A stretch of DNA of 64,000 nt from Hyparrhenia diplandra (Eukaryota > Streptophyta > Magnoliopsida > Poales > Poaceae). The translations under genes and the position numbers were made by a program. Below are positions 46,875-58,647 of this stretch, one piece after another. The notes under the pieces were generated by a model, which did not search any database, had not been told where the DNA came from, and was given only the letters and a program-made list of their open reading frames with translations. Position 1 is the stretch's first letter; every line of letters starts with the position of its first letter. The stretch spans positions 119,723-183,722 of the forward strand of contig JADLZK010008423.1 of assembly GCA_015847255.1 (NCBI GenBank), written 5' to 3'.

Positions 46875-47473
46875 TCTGATGATAGCATCGTAGCTCCATG
46901 ACTGGTTCAGAGATTACAGAGAGCACTGATGGCTTAGGATTACCTGTAGGATTATCAATCTGTCTGTCATGTGTTGTGTGTTCTGTTTTTGTTCGTGCGT
47001 TACTGTGGAATTAACACTCTCGGTTGTTTAGGGTTAACGAAGGTTGTAGTTGTGGGTTTACCTGGTAACAGTACCTTTTTTCTTTGTTTCAGGCATGCTC
47101 ATCTTTACTGATAAAGAATTTGGAGGATCAATCTTTTATGCCAGTCGCCCAATGCCTTTTCTTGTGCTTTTAGAGAAAAAAAAACTGTCTTGAATTCTGA
47201 ATATGCATCAAAGTTGCCAATCTCTGTGACAGTTTGCAACAGGAATCAAACTACTTCCAGTTTTGAATTAAACTAGTACTATGCTATGCATATCCCACAT
47301 ATTTCCTTATAGACAAGAAAAAGAACATTGCCAAGAAAACAATAACCAAGAAAAGAATATGTTGTGGCAAAAGCAACCAGAAACTGCATGAATTCATCAA
47401 GCAACCGGGTCAAACGTGGCCAAAACTCCCGGGGTTCTTTTAACCATACAAATATTGCACAGCTCCTTCAGAT
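46875..47473. other. Convergent 3' intergenic region between MYB and NXD1
   Basis: About 600 bp that should hold the 3' UTRs of the MYB gene (+) and NXD1 (-). It is AT-rich with no coding signal. Confidence 0.6.
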
Positions 47474-50175
47474 TTAAGTGCTTGAGTATCCGACTTTCTT
47501 CTTCTTGCACTGTGGAACAACGATCTTGGGAGCGTCAACGTGCATCCTCAGGGAGCTGAACTCAAGAGCGAAAATGGGCCTGGATAACAGGACTGAAATG
47601 CTCTGGCTTTGCGCATCCAAGTCGGCTGTCACGTTGGACCCAGAGCTGTTGATCTTGCCGTCAGATTTTTTCCTGTGGCTCTGTGGTTCTTGGACTCCAA
47701 ATTTTAGCAGGCTTTATCGGGCGCACCCTGTGGAAGAAAATAGTTGCTTAGAAACACAAAAATGTGTTGAAAATGCCATCAATATGTATGTATCTCAGGA
47801 CGTTCATAGAGTTTATTTATGTCATCACATCACCTGCATTCTACTTGACAGGAGTACTTGAGAAGATCAGGATGGTCCTCTGTCTGCCCACTGAAATTTG
47901 CAAAGCAAGCGAGACATATTTGTTCAGAGACAATCTATATTTTGGCGAGGATTTCTTTTCTTTTGTTTTCTCAATAGAAATTTGCACATGGCTCCGTGAA
48001 GCATTTCATTTATTTACATTTATATTTACATATTTTGGAACCTGGCAGTTTTCTTTTGAGAAATCATGGAGGCCATCCGGTTTGTTTTACCTAACCTGAA
48101 ACTTGGAAGTGACATTCTGATTGCTGGGCCCATCCACTTGTGGTTCTTATGTGATCCTGCTGTCCACTTCCACATGATTAGAAAGTGAAATAAAGCATCG
48201 AATCAACAAAGCCAAGGTACCATTTTGAGAGTGAAAAGGATAAGGTAGGAAAATGACATTCTGAAAGACATATTGGAAACGCCTAGTATTTGACATCCAT
48301 TGATCTTCATGATGAAGTGCAACAAATTCAGACTAATACATACATGGTTTCTGATGAGCTTAGATGCCTTACTGGATACTAATTCTGGTTAATAAACAAC
48401 CAATGCATTTTCCATATTCAAGAATGTAGTAACCGAAAAGTTCAGGGAATGTAGCTCAAAAGGACAGCAAGGAAACAAGTACAACTTCGAGCCCAACAAT
48501 TACTGTATAACTGGGTCACGTGTCTTCAATGGATCATTAAGCGGATAAGAGACTGGAATTACCGGTAAGTGGCAGGCTAATGTTGCACAAGTGCCTAGTA
48601 CATGAGCCCTTGGTCTCTGAAATCTCAATCTCACGGCCATTCCCTTGCTTGGAGGTTGTCGACCCAATCCCTAGCATGTTAAGGAAGCTGTTTGGTTTGG
48701 CCAACGGTTTATCCCCGAGTGAAGCAGCTTCAGTCTATCTCAAGTGACAGATGGGTTACAAGTCTGATAATTGGCAACATTGTTCAAGCCGAACCAACAG
48801 TCATATATTCAGAATGTAGCAATGGGTTTGGATGGCAGTCAGTATGGTACCTTTGAGAATGTAGCAACATGGCTTGGTAGTCCTACCTCCTGCAAGAATT
48901 GGAATGGCTCAGGAAGCAGTAGGACAACAAAGTGATAGAGATCAGAGAGGGATTCCGATGGTGACCTTGCGGCCATGCCGGCAGGCTTGGACGCTGTTGA
49001 CCAGCACCCTGGCAGCCCACCTGAAAAGTAGGTACGTTCAGTCTATATATCACTTAACAAGAACTGAAAAAGGTTCAGTTAAGCAAGTCAACCTATGCAC
49101 ATAGGTCTGGGCTACTGAAACAGGAGTAGCACCACTACTCTAGATTTCATCAGCCGAAAACAAAACAAAATTTAAAAGAAACAAAAGGCAAGTCATCAAT
49201 CGATTATTTTTCATCAGAACAAATGTGAAAAAATCATCACTGTTCTGAACTTCAGAGTTGCTGCAGTTCATCTGCCTCTGCAACTCTGCTTGGTACAAAC
49301 CACATGATTATATTCTTGTGTAGTCTGTCCATCCCACGTACGATTGGAAGATGGAGGAAACCGCAGAGCAAGTTGGCGACGCGGAGCAAGTGCAGCGCAC
49401 CCGGCCACCCTTCCCAGTCCACCGAAACCCTCGAATCGAATATATAAAACAAGGAAAACAAGCCAGCAGAGTCCGTGCTGCCAAGTACAATGATGCAGTC
49501 CCCTCAAAAGAAGTACAATGATGCAGGGGGATAAGGGGGTTGTTTATTGCAAGTTGCCCTGTTCTTTTCTGGTTGCTGATCATCGAGGCCGGCTAATCAG
49601 GCAGGAGAAAGTGGCGTGGAAGCCTGGAAGCGATTAAAATAAACTAGCGAAGGAAGATGCAGTGCAATACGAATGCAGATGCAGATGCAATGAACCGGGC
49701 GGGGCGAGCGAACGAACTCACGCGCAGGAGGTCGGCGGGTTCCACACAATGCCGGCGATCACCACGAGCTGCAAGAACCGGCAGAGGTCGGTCGGTCGGT
49801 CGTCGAACCGAATGAATCTTGCAAGACGTACAAGGCCGGCGGCATGCCTGTGCGTACATACCTCGTCGAACTCGCCGGCGGGGCTGTCGTGGTAGCGCGC
49901 CAGGAACATGCCGCCGAGCGTGTAGCCGAAGGCCTCGACGAGGCGGAGGTCACGGGGCACGAAGGCGCGCGCCGTCGACGCCTTCACCAAATGCAGCTGG
50001 TACAATGCGCTGCGAATTCAAGCCGAGACCATCATCACCCACTGGCTCAGCTGGACCAAACAGGAAAAATGAGAGGTTGGATCGGGCCTGCTTGCCTGCC
50101 CTTGAACACCCATGGCGGCCCGTGCTGGTACCCCGCACAGGCTTTCTCCTTCTCCTTCTCCTTGTCCGCCGCCAT
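47474..50175 (-). CDS. NXD1: NEOXANTHIN-DEFICIENT 1 protein, with an apparent frameshift in the last exon
   Basis: NXD1 is needed for neoxanthin formation in plastids, together with ABA4, and so feeds ABA synthesis; its biochemical role is unresolved. Nine exons: 50096-50175, 49862-50009, 49722-49768, 48966-49020, 48851-48889, 48563-48734, 48096-48156, 47834-47890 and 47474-47727. Recognisable blocks are GPPWVFKG, LVEAFGYTLGGMFLARY, VVIAGIVWNPPTSCAWAARV, ACRHGRKEVGLPSHVATFS, HKWMGPAIRMSLPSF, and the tail FALEFSSLRMHVDAPKIVVP. Intron 1 uses a GC donor (AG|GCAAGC). Exon lengths sum to 913 nt, one over a multiple of three: a 6-base run at 47666-47671 (A on the coding strand) shifts the frame after EPQEK and gives an early stop, yet conserved sequence continues in the next frame to 47474. 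Either the last ~70 residues are lost or the run is miscalled. Confidence 0.9.
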
Positions 50176-52280
50176 GGATCCTCCTGCCTGCTTGCTCAGA
50201 CTGCAAGAAAGCGGCCGGCCGGCTACTGGACGGGAGCTGGGAAGGATGAGTCAAAGGGCGGCCCCGATCGATCGATTTATAGGCAGGCCGGTGATGTGAT
50301 CAAGGCCGGGAGTGGTAGTGGACTAGCGTGAACGGAGAAGGAGAAGGCCGATCGAGGGGAGTCAAGGGGCGATGAATGCAAGCTGATGCTGGGACGCACA
50401 GCACAGGTCGCGGCTGGCTTAAACAAGTGGGTGATTGACCTTTGCGGCTTGCGATCGATCGAGGTGCCGTGGAGGATCATGGATGATGCGGGCGCCGGAC
50501 CTTATCCGGTGGACAGGTGGCGCTAGCCTAGAGGCAAGGGGTGGGGGTGACGTCACCGGTCGAGATCCGTGCGGGGCCCACGCCTTGCTGTCTCGGCGTC
50601 GGCGTCGATGGCCATCCCGGGGCCCGGGGATTTGTTTGTTTGCGGGGCGCCGCTGTTCTGTTCCTGCTGCTATGTTGTGCCGATGCACGCTTCCACAGCT
50701 GCTGTTTTGGGAAGATTGGATTTGATTAGTCAACCATGCAGTACGAAAGCAACAGCGGACCGGCCAGGGCAGTGCCGTGCCTGAGTGTCGATAAATGGAC
50801 ATGAGGAGCAGTCTACGTGATTGAGGAGAAATGAACGTGCAATTGTGTCCATTAGTTACCTGTTTTTTCTCAGATATGAAAATATATGGGAATGTGAAAA
50901 TCCTTTAGAGAAGGAAGGAAAACTTAAACACGGTAACTCTATTTAATTTAACCTGCTATTACAGGAGGAGGGTAGACCAGAACCGCACCGCTAGCCAAAA
51001 TGGGCAGAATGTGATGCAATTTAATTACTAGGCAACATTGGAATTACTTAAATTTACTGCTGAATTTTTTGAGCATGTGCAGTGAAACAACTACACCAGT
51101 TTACTCCTCTACTGGTTTCCACTCCAAGATCTGCGCATGTCTCAAACGATCTAAAACGACATGGAACAGTGTTGTTAATTACCGAACAGCTGTCGAACTC
51201 AGAAACCGACTCGCTCTGATGATCTCTATCGTCAGCCCTCTTGTCCGACATTCATGGGGTACCACCATTCAGTTGGTGACATCAATAAGACAACGTGGCA
51301 TCATCTGCTCAGACATTCGGGGTACAACTCCTTTCGTCAAATTTAGGATTCCTTTAAAATTCAGTTTTAACAAAACTACAAAAATGTTCTTGGGATGCTT
51401 GTGGTGAGCAAATCTAGCGATAGGGCCCCACCCCTCTACGCGTGCAAAAAGAACATCTGCCGTGGTTGCCCTCAGAAGGTGGGTTAGGCTTGTCTAGAGA
51501 TTGAAGATGTTCTAGCCATGACTTGGTTCAAAATAGGTCCTCCCCCCTACTAAATTCTCACCTCTTCTATTTCAACCCAATACTGATTCCACCCCATCTA
51601 TTTCAACCCAATAATGCACAGTTTCCACTCTTTTATTTCAACCCAATATATAATGCACCGGCTTCTTTCAATCCAGTTAGCCATGTGGCAGCACTTTGTG
51701 ACGATGTTTGGCCTCTAGCATCTGGTTGCATTTAATTCAGCAACTAGATCGTACATATTCTTGCAAGACTTCTCTTTAATATGATTACTGAATTAAAGTA
51801 ATTAATATTTCTCTGTAAAACTCATCTGAATCAGCATAAAATTCTAAGACTCAGAGACTCACACAATTTCTACTTTAGTATATAAAATTATATGGGAGTA
51901 TTTACTCCAAAGTGGAGGATTAACTGAGTCATGAATCCTTCTGGTTTTCTATCTGATTGATGATTACAAATGTTGCTAAATTGCCTCCTCTATTTCACAC
52001 TTTCCCTTCACATTCGCATCTTTCTTCTCCTCTGATTTTTATTTTGTTCTTTGTGAATCTTGCTCCTGCCATTTTCTTGATTTGGCTAATATAAGCACCC
52101 GTAACTGCAGGGCACTGTGTATTTGTGTCGGGATAGACAGTGTGGAAGGGATCTTTGAAGCACTAGCCAGCAACATTGACGGGTGTACCGTCCTTTAGGA
52201 AGTTGTCTCTGGTTGGTTCCCCACAGTGGCTGGAGGAACATGAACTTTCTATTAAAGGGGGCTAAGACTTTTGATTAAAG
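50176..52280. other. NXD1 upstream region and AT-rich spacer
   Basis: Bases 50176-50800 are GC-rich and form the likely NXD1 promoter; frames there are compositional. After about 50800 the DNA is AT-rich without a gene. Around 51530-51660 a motif TATTTCAACCCAATA recurs three times at irregular spacing. Confidence 0.45.
50546..50557. promoter_or_regulatory. Palindromic bZIP-type site upstream of NXD1
   Basis: GGTGACGTCACC is a perfect 12-bp palindrome with the TGACGTCA core bound by plant bZIP (TGA or CRE-like) factors. It lies about 370 bp upstream of the NXD1 start codon, in promoter range. Function is inferred from the motif alone. Confidence 0.4.
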
Positions 52281-54820
52281 GAGACCAAACAATACGATGA
52301 CACCTCACTCTCATAAATACGATAAATATATGAACTTTTTTTACAATGGTTGGAGAGGCGTGCGGAGGCGTTTTACGTATGTGTGTATGACATGTGGGCC
52401 CAAAATGAGAAAAAGGCGTTGGGAGGCGTCAATGGAGAGCGTTTGGGCGTTTTTGTGTCCATGACATGTGGGCCATATGAGACAAAACGCCTCCCAACGC
52501 CTCTAAAAATTTGTGGTATTTGGATCCCGTGTTAATTGCTTTTCCGTAGTTCTATTTTTGACCGAGGGTAAAACTGTACATTTATAGTTGGAACAAAAAA
52601 TTTTATGATATGATCAAATGATTATAGTATAGTTAGATGATTTTTTTTTAAGGTGCATTCGAAGTTCATCCTCATCTCGTTCTAGGGTTCATTCGTCTCT
52701 CTAGGACCGCCGCGTTCTCCGCCCGCGCCGATCGGAGATGAACTTGCGGGGGCTTGCCGCTAGGGGCCCTCCGCCGGTCGATCCAGCGCCATCGCCGCGG
52801 CCGGTGGGAGGGAGACATTGCGGGCTTGCCGGGCGCGCGGGGGTTAGTCGTCGAGGCCGGCGTCGCCGCCCGGCCGCTGGGAACGCGCCGCCGATGGCGT
52901 TCCGGGCGGCGGCGGAGAGTCGGTGGAGGGTGGCGCGGGAGCGGTGGGGGGAACGCTCGTCGGCGTCGCGGGCGTGGTCGTGGACGACGGCGATGTGAAG
53001 GAGGAAGCGTCGGACGCCGCCCGGCCGATTCGCGGGCATCGACGCCGGGAGCGAGTCGCGACCTCCACGGTGAATCTTTCTTTGCCGAGCCGTGGCTCGT
53101 GCTACTCTTCCACCGCCGTCTCGGGGGCTACGAAGAGCAAAGGCGTCTTTGGAGCAGAGCAACCACACATGCACATCACGATCGGGCGACAACGCTGAAT
53201 CCCTGAACCATGGGCTGCCGGTGAGGTAACACTCCATTAGTTTTCTCCTGTATTGCCTTTTCTTGAATTGGTTATGTTCCTGTAAATCTTTGTGAACATG
53301 ATAGCATTAGGCGCCTCTCCAATCATTATGCAAGCTTGCTCTGCAGTCGCCATCCTGTATGTTTCGTAGCCGCAAAGTAGCTTCATTCAGTTAATTAATT
53401 AATTGATTTGTCATCAGTGGACTAAACAAGTAGAAAAGACACACTATACACTGAAACTTTGTGTAGCGTTGTTTCCACATAAACTGCTTTTTTATATGTA
53501 CATAAAAGAAAAGTAACTGAGAAAGAAAGCTTTCATTTTATCATCACTAGCTTGTGTGCACACCGTTATTACCAGATAGGCACTAGACAGAACTTCGTAA
53601 CCAACCAACAAACGGTTTGAGTATTAGGTTTCAAAGTATCAACCAAGTTTAGAAGAGGTGATCGATGTATCATGGATTCATCATTTCTCAAATTTAGCAA
53701 AATAACTTTGTAGCATCTCATCTAATACTTTCGACACCGACATTCTCTCTGCATCAACAAAAAGATAGATTAGTCACGATGGTGGTGTCCTGTACGTACA
53801 AATAGAATATGAGCTATGAAGCAAAAATTTAGTAGGAGAGCATGCAGTGCCTGCTGCAAGCAAAAAAACCTTGGTTAAGGAGAAGGGCTTAAATTAGTTG
53901 ATTCAGGATTGCACCATATATAGTTGATTCAGGATTGCAAGAATTACCTCCTATGATGAGCCTATAATCCTTTTAAACTACTTGCTGAAATATAGCAAAG
54001 TATTAATGATTTGAACTTAGACAATAATCGGACACTTGTACTGAATTCTGAACCAAGAACATAAAAACCACAATCTTGTCTTCTACACTAGGCTATATGC
54101 ATGGTTTCGATTAACAAGAAAACCTATGGGTATAAAGACAACCGAAAGTGATAAGTAATTAACATCCCTTTTATGCAAGCTTGCTCTCCTGCTGAAATGT
54201 CCTGTTGCACCGCCCTTGCCAATAGATTACAGGATTCATACTTCATTAAGCTCTTATTGTTTTTTGTTCGAGAAATGGAGTGCTGATAATCTGTTTATTT
54301 GTGTGAATGCAAGAAGCGGTGAAGATGGAAAAGGAGAATTTAGAGAAGGAAAAGAGTGTCCTCATGGGAGCGACATCCAGCCAAGACAACCAAGATGGAG
54401 CCCTTGAGATCAGCTGTCGGTGGTGAGAAGTACAGGTGCCTCCGTTTCTCTAAGGCGAAGAAATGAGAGGTGGACATGAACTGAACTGGACCAGGGACCA
54501 ACACATGCTCGTAGTCGGTGCTAGGCTAACTATAGCATCATAGCCTTGCAAAACTCTTATTTTGATTCAGATTGTATTCTTTTTCTTGTAATGGAAATCC
54601 TGGAATGCCCTTTTACGAGAATAGTGGATTACTTTTGCTAAGACTGTCTTGTTTATAGAAGTGCGGGCAACTAGAAATTCCGCTGCAATGGGAGTTAATG
54701 ATGACCAAGATTGTTGTCGGTTGGCCAGATGCCTTGTTCTTGCTGATATGTTTTGAGGTTATTGCTCGCTAGACCGGTGAACGCCGGCTCTAAACAAATA
54801 TGGCGAAGCCGCTCTGCAGT
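52281..54820. other. Probable decayed DNA-transposon region with GC-rich core
   Basis: Bases 52340-52510 contain opposed motifs (GGAGGCGTTTTACG versus AAAACGCCTCCCAACGC, and CATGACATGTGGGCC twice), i.e. partial inverted and direct repeats. A GC-rich core at 52690-53220 has low-complexity frames on both strands, followed by AT-rich DNA. GCAAGCTTGCTCT occurs at about 53330 and 54176. No transposase or gene was identified. Confidence 0.3.
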
Positions 54821-54920
54821 GGCCTGGTTGGTGTATCGATTTCAACGCGCCAGCCACCATGGTGCGCGGCCGGCCGGTTGGTGTATCGATTTCAACGCGC
54901 CGGCCACCATGGTGCGCCAA
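54821..54920. repeat. 50-bp tandem duplication
   Basis: The unit GGTTGGTGTATCGATTTCAA plus GCGCC(A/G)GCCACCATGGTGCGC occurs twice in tandem with a 50-bp period. It lies in unassigned GC-rich sequence (to about 55080). Confidence 0.8.
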
Positions 54921-55347
54921 GACGCGTCGACCATCTTGGTGCGGCGACAACGATCGCACGTCGCAGGTCGGTCCCAACGCGCCACCTTCTCGAGGCGTCG
55001 TCAGCGAGCAACGCCCGGCATCGGAAGGTGCGGCATCAGCAGCGCCCGCTCTCGGCGTCAATGTCTCCAAAGTGTGAGATCGATTATGCGATGACTATGA
55101 ATATAGGATCATTGATCCGATTATGGCTATGTGCAATTGTCACAACTCATTGATCAAGTTTTCCTTTGAGTTCATGAACATCGATCCTGAATTGAAGCCG
55201 CTCAGAGGCTGGGGTGGCGCGTCCGCGAACACGCCTAATAGGAAGGTGCGGCATACCTTAATGTTTCTTGCGGCGTGTGTGTATGTTCAAGATCGATGTA
55301 CGTAGACCAATATTATTTCCTCCACGTAAACCATCACAAGAATTTTT

Positions 55348-55975
55348 TTATTGAATCATGCAAATGACTACTTGCGACCTAGTTCTGAGACTAAGGCATG
55401 TTGTACTACATCGAGATACGATGTCGTAATACATCATGTCTAGCTCGAACGCAACATTGTCATATGTCCTCTCGGCCATGCGAAAGATGTCCTTTTTGAC
55501 TTCTTTTTTAGCCTTTTCAATTGCATCTTTGATCTTCTTTTGGATAGGAGTGAACGGTTCTTCGTCATTACTACTATCGAAACCTACAAGACAAAAAAAA
55601 AATGATCGGCGAGGAATTGACCATATCGAGCTCATGAATTGGGAAAGAAATAGGAACCATCGTGCGGGGGAGGGGGATTTCTCTTACCTTCTTCTCTGGG
55701 CGAGGGGGTCACCTCCCAATCCCACTTCTCCCAATCTCGTTTGGCCCTCTTTATTTGTTGACCGCCTTCTTCTTTTTGATGATGAGCATTTGCCCTTTTC
55801 CCTTTTTTTTCTTCAATCACCGCTCCTAGGTGCGTTTTCTTACTGCGGCTCCGGGCTAAGGCGGGACGGGGTGTTGGGCCGGCCTTTCGGGCTGGACCTT
55901 TCGTCACCCGACGCTTGGCGCAGCACCCGCCGGCCGGGGGGATGTCCGGGATGGGCGGCTCCCAATCCTCACTTC
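55348..55975 (-). CDS. Partial Lys/Glu-rich two-exon gene, family unknown
   Basis: Exon pieces 55688-55975 and 55348-55583 join through good signals (GAAGAAG|GTAAGAG donor, TTGTAG acceptor) and matching phase (G|GT). The first piece is basic and low in complexity (DWEPPIPDIPPAGG, then KKTHLGAVIEEKKGK and QIKRAKRDWEKWDWE); the second holds a helical EPFTPIQKKIKDAIEKAKKE stretch and ends VVICMIQ. No in-frame Met is present before an upstream stop near 55978, so the 5' exon is missing or the gene is a fragment. A mobile-element accessory protein or a captured gene are both possible. Confidence 0.45.
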
Positions 55976-56011
55976 CAGGTTAAAAGAATCCGTCGATGTA
56001 CTCATACCAAA

Positions 56012-56085
56012 AAGCAGACTTGAGTGGCATAATGGTTTGGCGGTTAGAGCTTGAGCTCCGGCTCCGTGTTGAAACCCATTTTTTT
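56012..56085 (+). mobile_element. Possible SINE-like tRNA-derived sequence
   Basis: TGGTTTGGCGGTTAGAGC is reminiscent of a SINE A-box region, and a poor B box (GTGTTGAAACCC) precedes a T run. There is no cloverleaf and no clear target duplication. Confidence 0.25.
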
Positions 56086-56171
56086 TTTTGGTTTTACAAT
56101 ATTTTTTGTTATTTCATCATATTTTCTTTCTCCATATTATTTTTACATCATTTTTGGCCCAATAAAGACCA

Positions 56172-57125
56172 TATTAAAGATTCGGATGATTTGGAGATGG
56201 TGGCGACATGCATATCTCACATGTGGTGACGTCTCACACATAGTCACATTAGTCGTATTAAGACATGTATGTCTTTGTGAGAAGTGTGGACCACCACTTT
56301 GTCCGAATCAATTGAAACTTTTACTTCATGATTATGCACCAAAATGGTGTGTCTATGTAAGTTTTAGGTTTTTCTAGTGAGATTAGGGGATTTTTTTAAC
56401 ATTTATTCTTGAGTAATTCGACAAATAAATAAAATAATAGGTAAACGTGCTTTGAAAATTGCACAGATGCACACAACATCTCATTTTAGCTCCTTGACCA
56501 CCCTATTAAAGTCTCGGATGATTCGGAGATAGTAGTGATATACATATCTCACATGTGGCGACATCTCACACATAGTTCCATTGGTCGTAGTGAGGCGTGT
56601 ATGCCTTTGTGAGGATGTGCACCACCACTTTGTCAGAATCAATCTAAAACTTTTTGTCATGACTATACACCAAAATGGTGTGTGTATGCAAGTTTTTAGA
56701 TTTTTCTAGTTAGGTTAGAGTATTTTAGCATTTATTCTATAGTAAATCAACAAAAATTACAATAATAGGTAATCTTGCTCACGAAAATTGCAATGAGATG
56801 TACACAACATCTCATTTTAGCTCCTTGAACACCCTATTAAAGTCTCGGATGATTTCGCGATAGTGGTGATATACAAGTCTCACATGTGGCGACATCTCTC
56901 GCATACTCATATTGGTCGTAGTGAGACATGTATGCCTTTGTGATGATTTGTATCACCACTTCATCAGTATCCTTTGAAACCTTTTTCTCATGACTATATA
57001 CCAAAATGGTGTGTCCACGCAAGTGTTTAAATTTTTCAAGATAGAATAGGGTATTTTTAACATTTTTTTTTTTGAGTAAAGCGATAAATAATTATAATGC
57101 TCGAAAATTACGCCAGATGCACACA
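56172..57125. repeat. Three tandem copies of a ~331-bp unit
   Basis: The unit beginning TATTAAAG(A/T)(T/C)TCGGATGAT starts at 56172, 56504 and 56835, spacing 332 and 331. Each copy holds the same order of motifs: TATCTCACATGTGG-like, TGTATGTCTTTGTGA-like, ACCACTTTGTC, CACCAAAATGGTGTGT and a GATGCACACAACATCTCA end. Copies differ by substitutions and small indels. Copy 3 decays towards 57125. Small ORFs inside are not conserved between copies. Confidence 0.9.
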
Positions 57126-57206
57126 ATATGTTAGTTTGGATTTTTTTTTCAAATTAGTATTGAAATGTTGCCAAAAAAAATTAGTCTTGAAAAGCTTCAA
57201 TTACTA

Positions 57207-57441
57207 CTCCATCCCAAATTATAAGTCGTTTGACTTTTTTGACAACAAGTTTGACCACTCGTCTTATTTAAAAATTTGTGCAAAATATCACTTCTTTTTG
57301 CTATGGCTTTCTTTATTAATAAAAGTTCTTAAAGAATGACTTAAATTTGACTATATTTGTGCCAATTTTTTTTGAATAAGACGAATGGTCAAACTTGGAG
57401 CTAAAAAAAGTCAAATGACTTATAATTTGGGATGGAGGGAG
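57207..57441. mobile_element. Stowaway-like MITE with long TIRs (235 bp)
   Basis: Left end CTCCATCCCAAATTATAAGT and right end (read inward) CTCCCTCCATCCCAAATTAT are inverted repeats that extend through the TTTGACTTTTTT region. TA flanks both sides (57205-57206 and 57442-57443). This is the best preserved of the mariner-type MITEs here; 13210-13390 and 41207-41360 are broken relatives. Confidence 0.88.
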
Positions 57442-57625
57442 TATTAGTTAAACGTTTTCTTAAAAAGTTTTGCAAAAGGGACTTCAACTGCAAGATACCT
57501 ACCCCTCAAAAAAAAAAAAAAAAAAAAAACTGCAAGATACCTAAACGGGAGCCCAACTAATTTGCTGGGCCACAGCCCTACGCGGCCCAGCCAACTGAAG
57601 CCCTGCCTCTGTTGAAGCCATCCGC

Positions 57626-58647
57626 GTGCGGCCTCCTGTCCGTCCTCCCTCATTCACTTTCGTTCTCCCGCGCGTTAGGGTTAGGATGTCGGGGATCGCC
57701 GCCGGCAGTCGGTGCGGGAGGCACCACCGCCGCACTCCCCGCTCACGCCGTCACACACTCCCCGCTCACGCCTTTGCCGCCTCCAGTTGTTGCCTGAGCC
57801 ACCGGGCGGCCGCCGCCGCACTTCCCGCCGACACCGTTCCCGCCGCCTCCTCCTCAAGGTGACGTAGCGTTCTCTTCTCTGAACGCGTGCAGTTTCAAAT
57901 TGTCATCTTTTTTGTGTGTTGGTACGAGAATATTGCCGAATTGGGGAACTTCATTATTTGGGACCCAAACTGTTTAGCTAGAACAAGGGGTAATTTGTCG
58001 ATTTGCTTGTGTGAATTTAGTTCTCTGTTTTGGGTCTTATTCAAAGTTTATATCGTCTGTTTTGCTCCTTTTGGATTATGGCTACCACATCAAAGTTCAA
58101 ACGGAACACCATGAATCATTGAATAATGATAATTAGAAATATAATAATTGGTGACAGAGTGTGATAGTGGAAAACTTCATGTCATCGGGTTCTGCTTATT
58201 CTTATGCAGTTACAGTATTATCAAATATTTGATTTAACAATAAGAATAAGCTGTAGTTTTCGTGTTGCATTTTGAAAAAGAGGTATCCTTTTGATCCTGT
58301 GTGGCATTGATTTTCTCTTGTTCGTCTTCCTTTCAGTACAAGCCTGAGTCATGTACCCTGCAAGCACACAAAGGAGACAAAATTAAAGTTCATTATCGTG
58401 TAAGTATCTGATTTATATAATTTTTTTAGCCTTTTTAGCCTTGCTGTATTTTCCACATTGATTTTTTTCAGTGATGTTGTCCTGTAAGCAATTTTCCTGC
58501 AAACTTAAATTTTGAACTTTTGAACAGGATGGGTACTCATCCTGTCTACCCCTTCTTGACGTCGAGTACGACAAGGAACACCGAGCCCGCGTCTTGGCGG
58601 ACCTAGAACTTCAGGAGTTGCTGTCACCTCTTCGGCCTAGAAATTAA
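57626..58647 (+). pseudogene. Chimeric gene fragment with an FKBP15-like exon
   Basis: An exon at 58337-58399 (acceptor CTTTCAG, donor CGT|GTAAGT) encodes YKPESCTLQAHKGDKIKVHY plus R, the start of the FK506-binding peptidyl-prolyl isomerase domain of plant FKBP15. The next exon, 58528-58647, encodes DGYSSCLPLLDVEYDKEHRA and ends LLSPLRPRN; it is not FKBP sequence. A GC-rich leader (57540-57860) with an ATG at 57686 precedes. The frame from that ATG does not join the FKBP exon cleanly, the signal peptide is absent and most of the isomerase domain is missing. A captured or rearranged copy is likely. Confidence 0.6.

Noticed and set aside
47478..47861. 127-codon plus-strand ORF
   Set aside because: Antisense to the last two exons of NXD1, which match a known protein on the minus strand.
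52701..53237. 178-codon minus ORF and 150-codon plus ORF
   Set aside because: GC-rich low-complexity block, mutually overlapping frames, no recognisable domain.
56837..57022. Small minus-strand ORF
   Set aside because: Lies inside the third copy of the 331-bp tandem repeat and is not kept open in the other two copies.
56172..57125. CRISPR array as an explanation for the tandem repeats
   Set aside because: Units are ~331 bp with no short repeat/variable spacer structure, and the genome is a plant.
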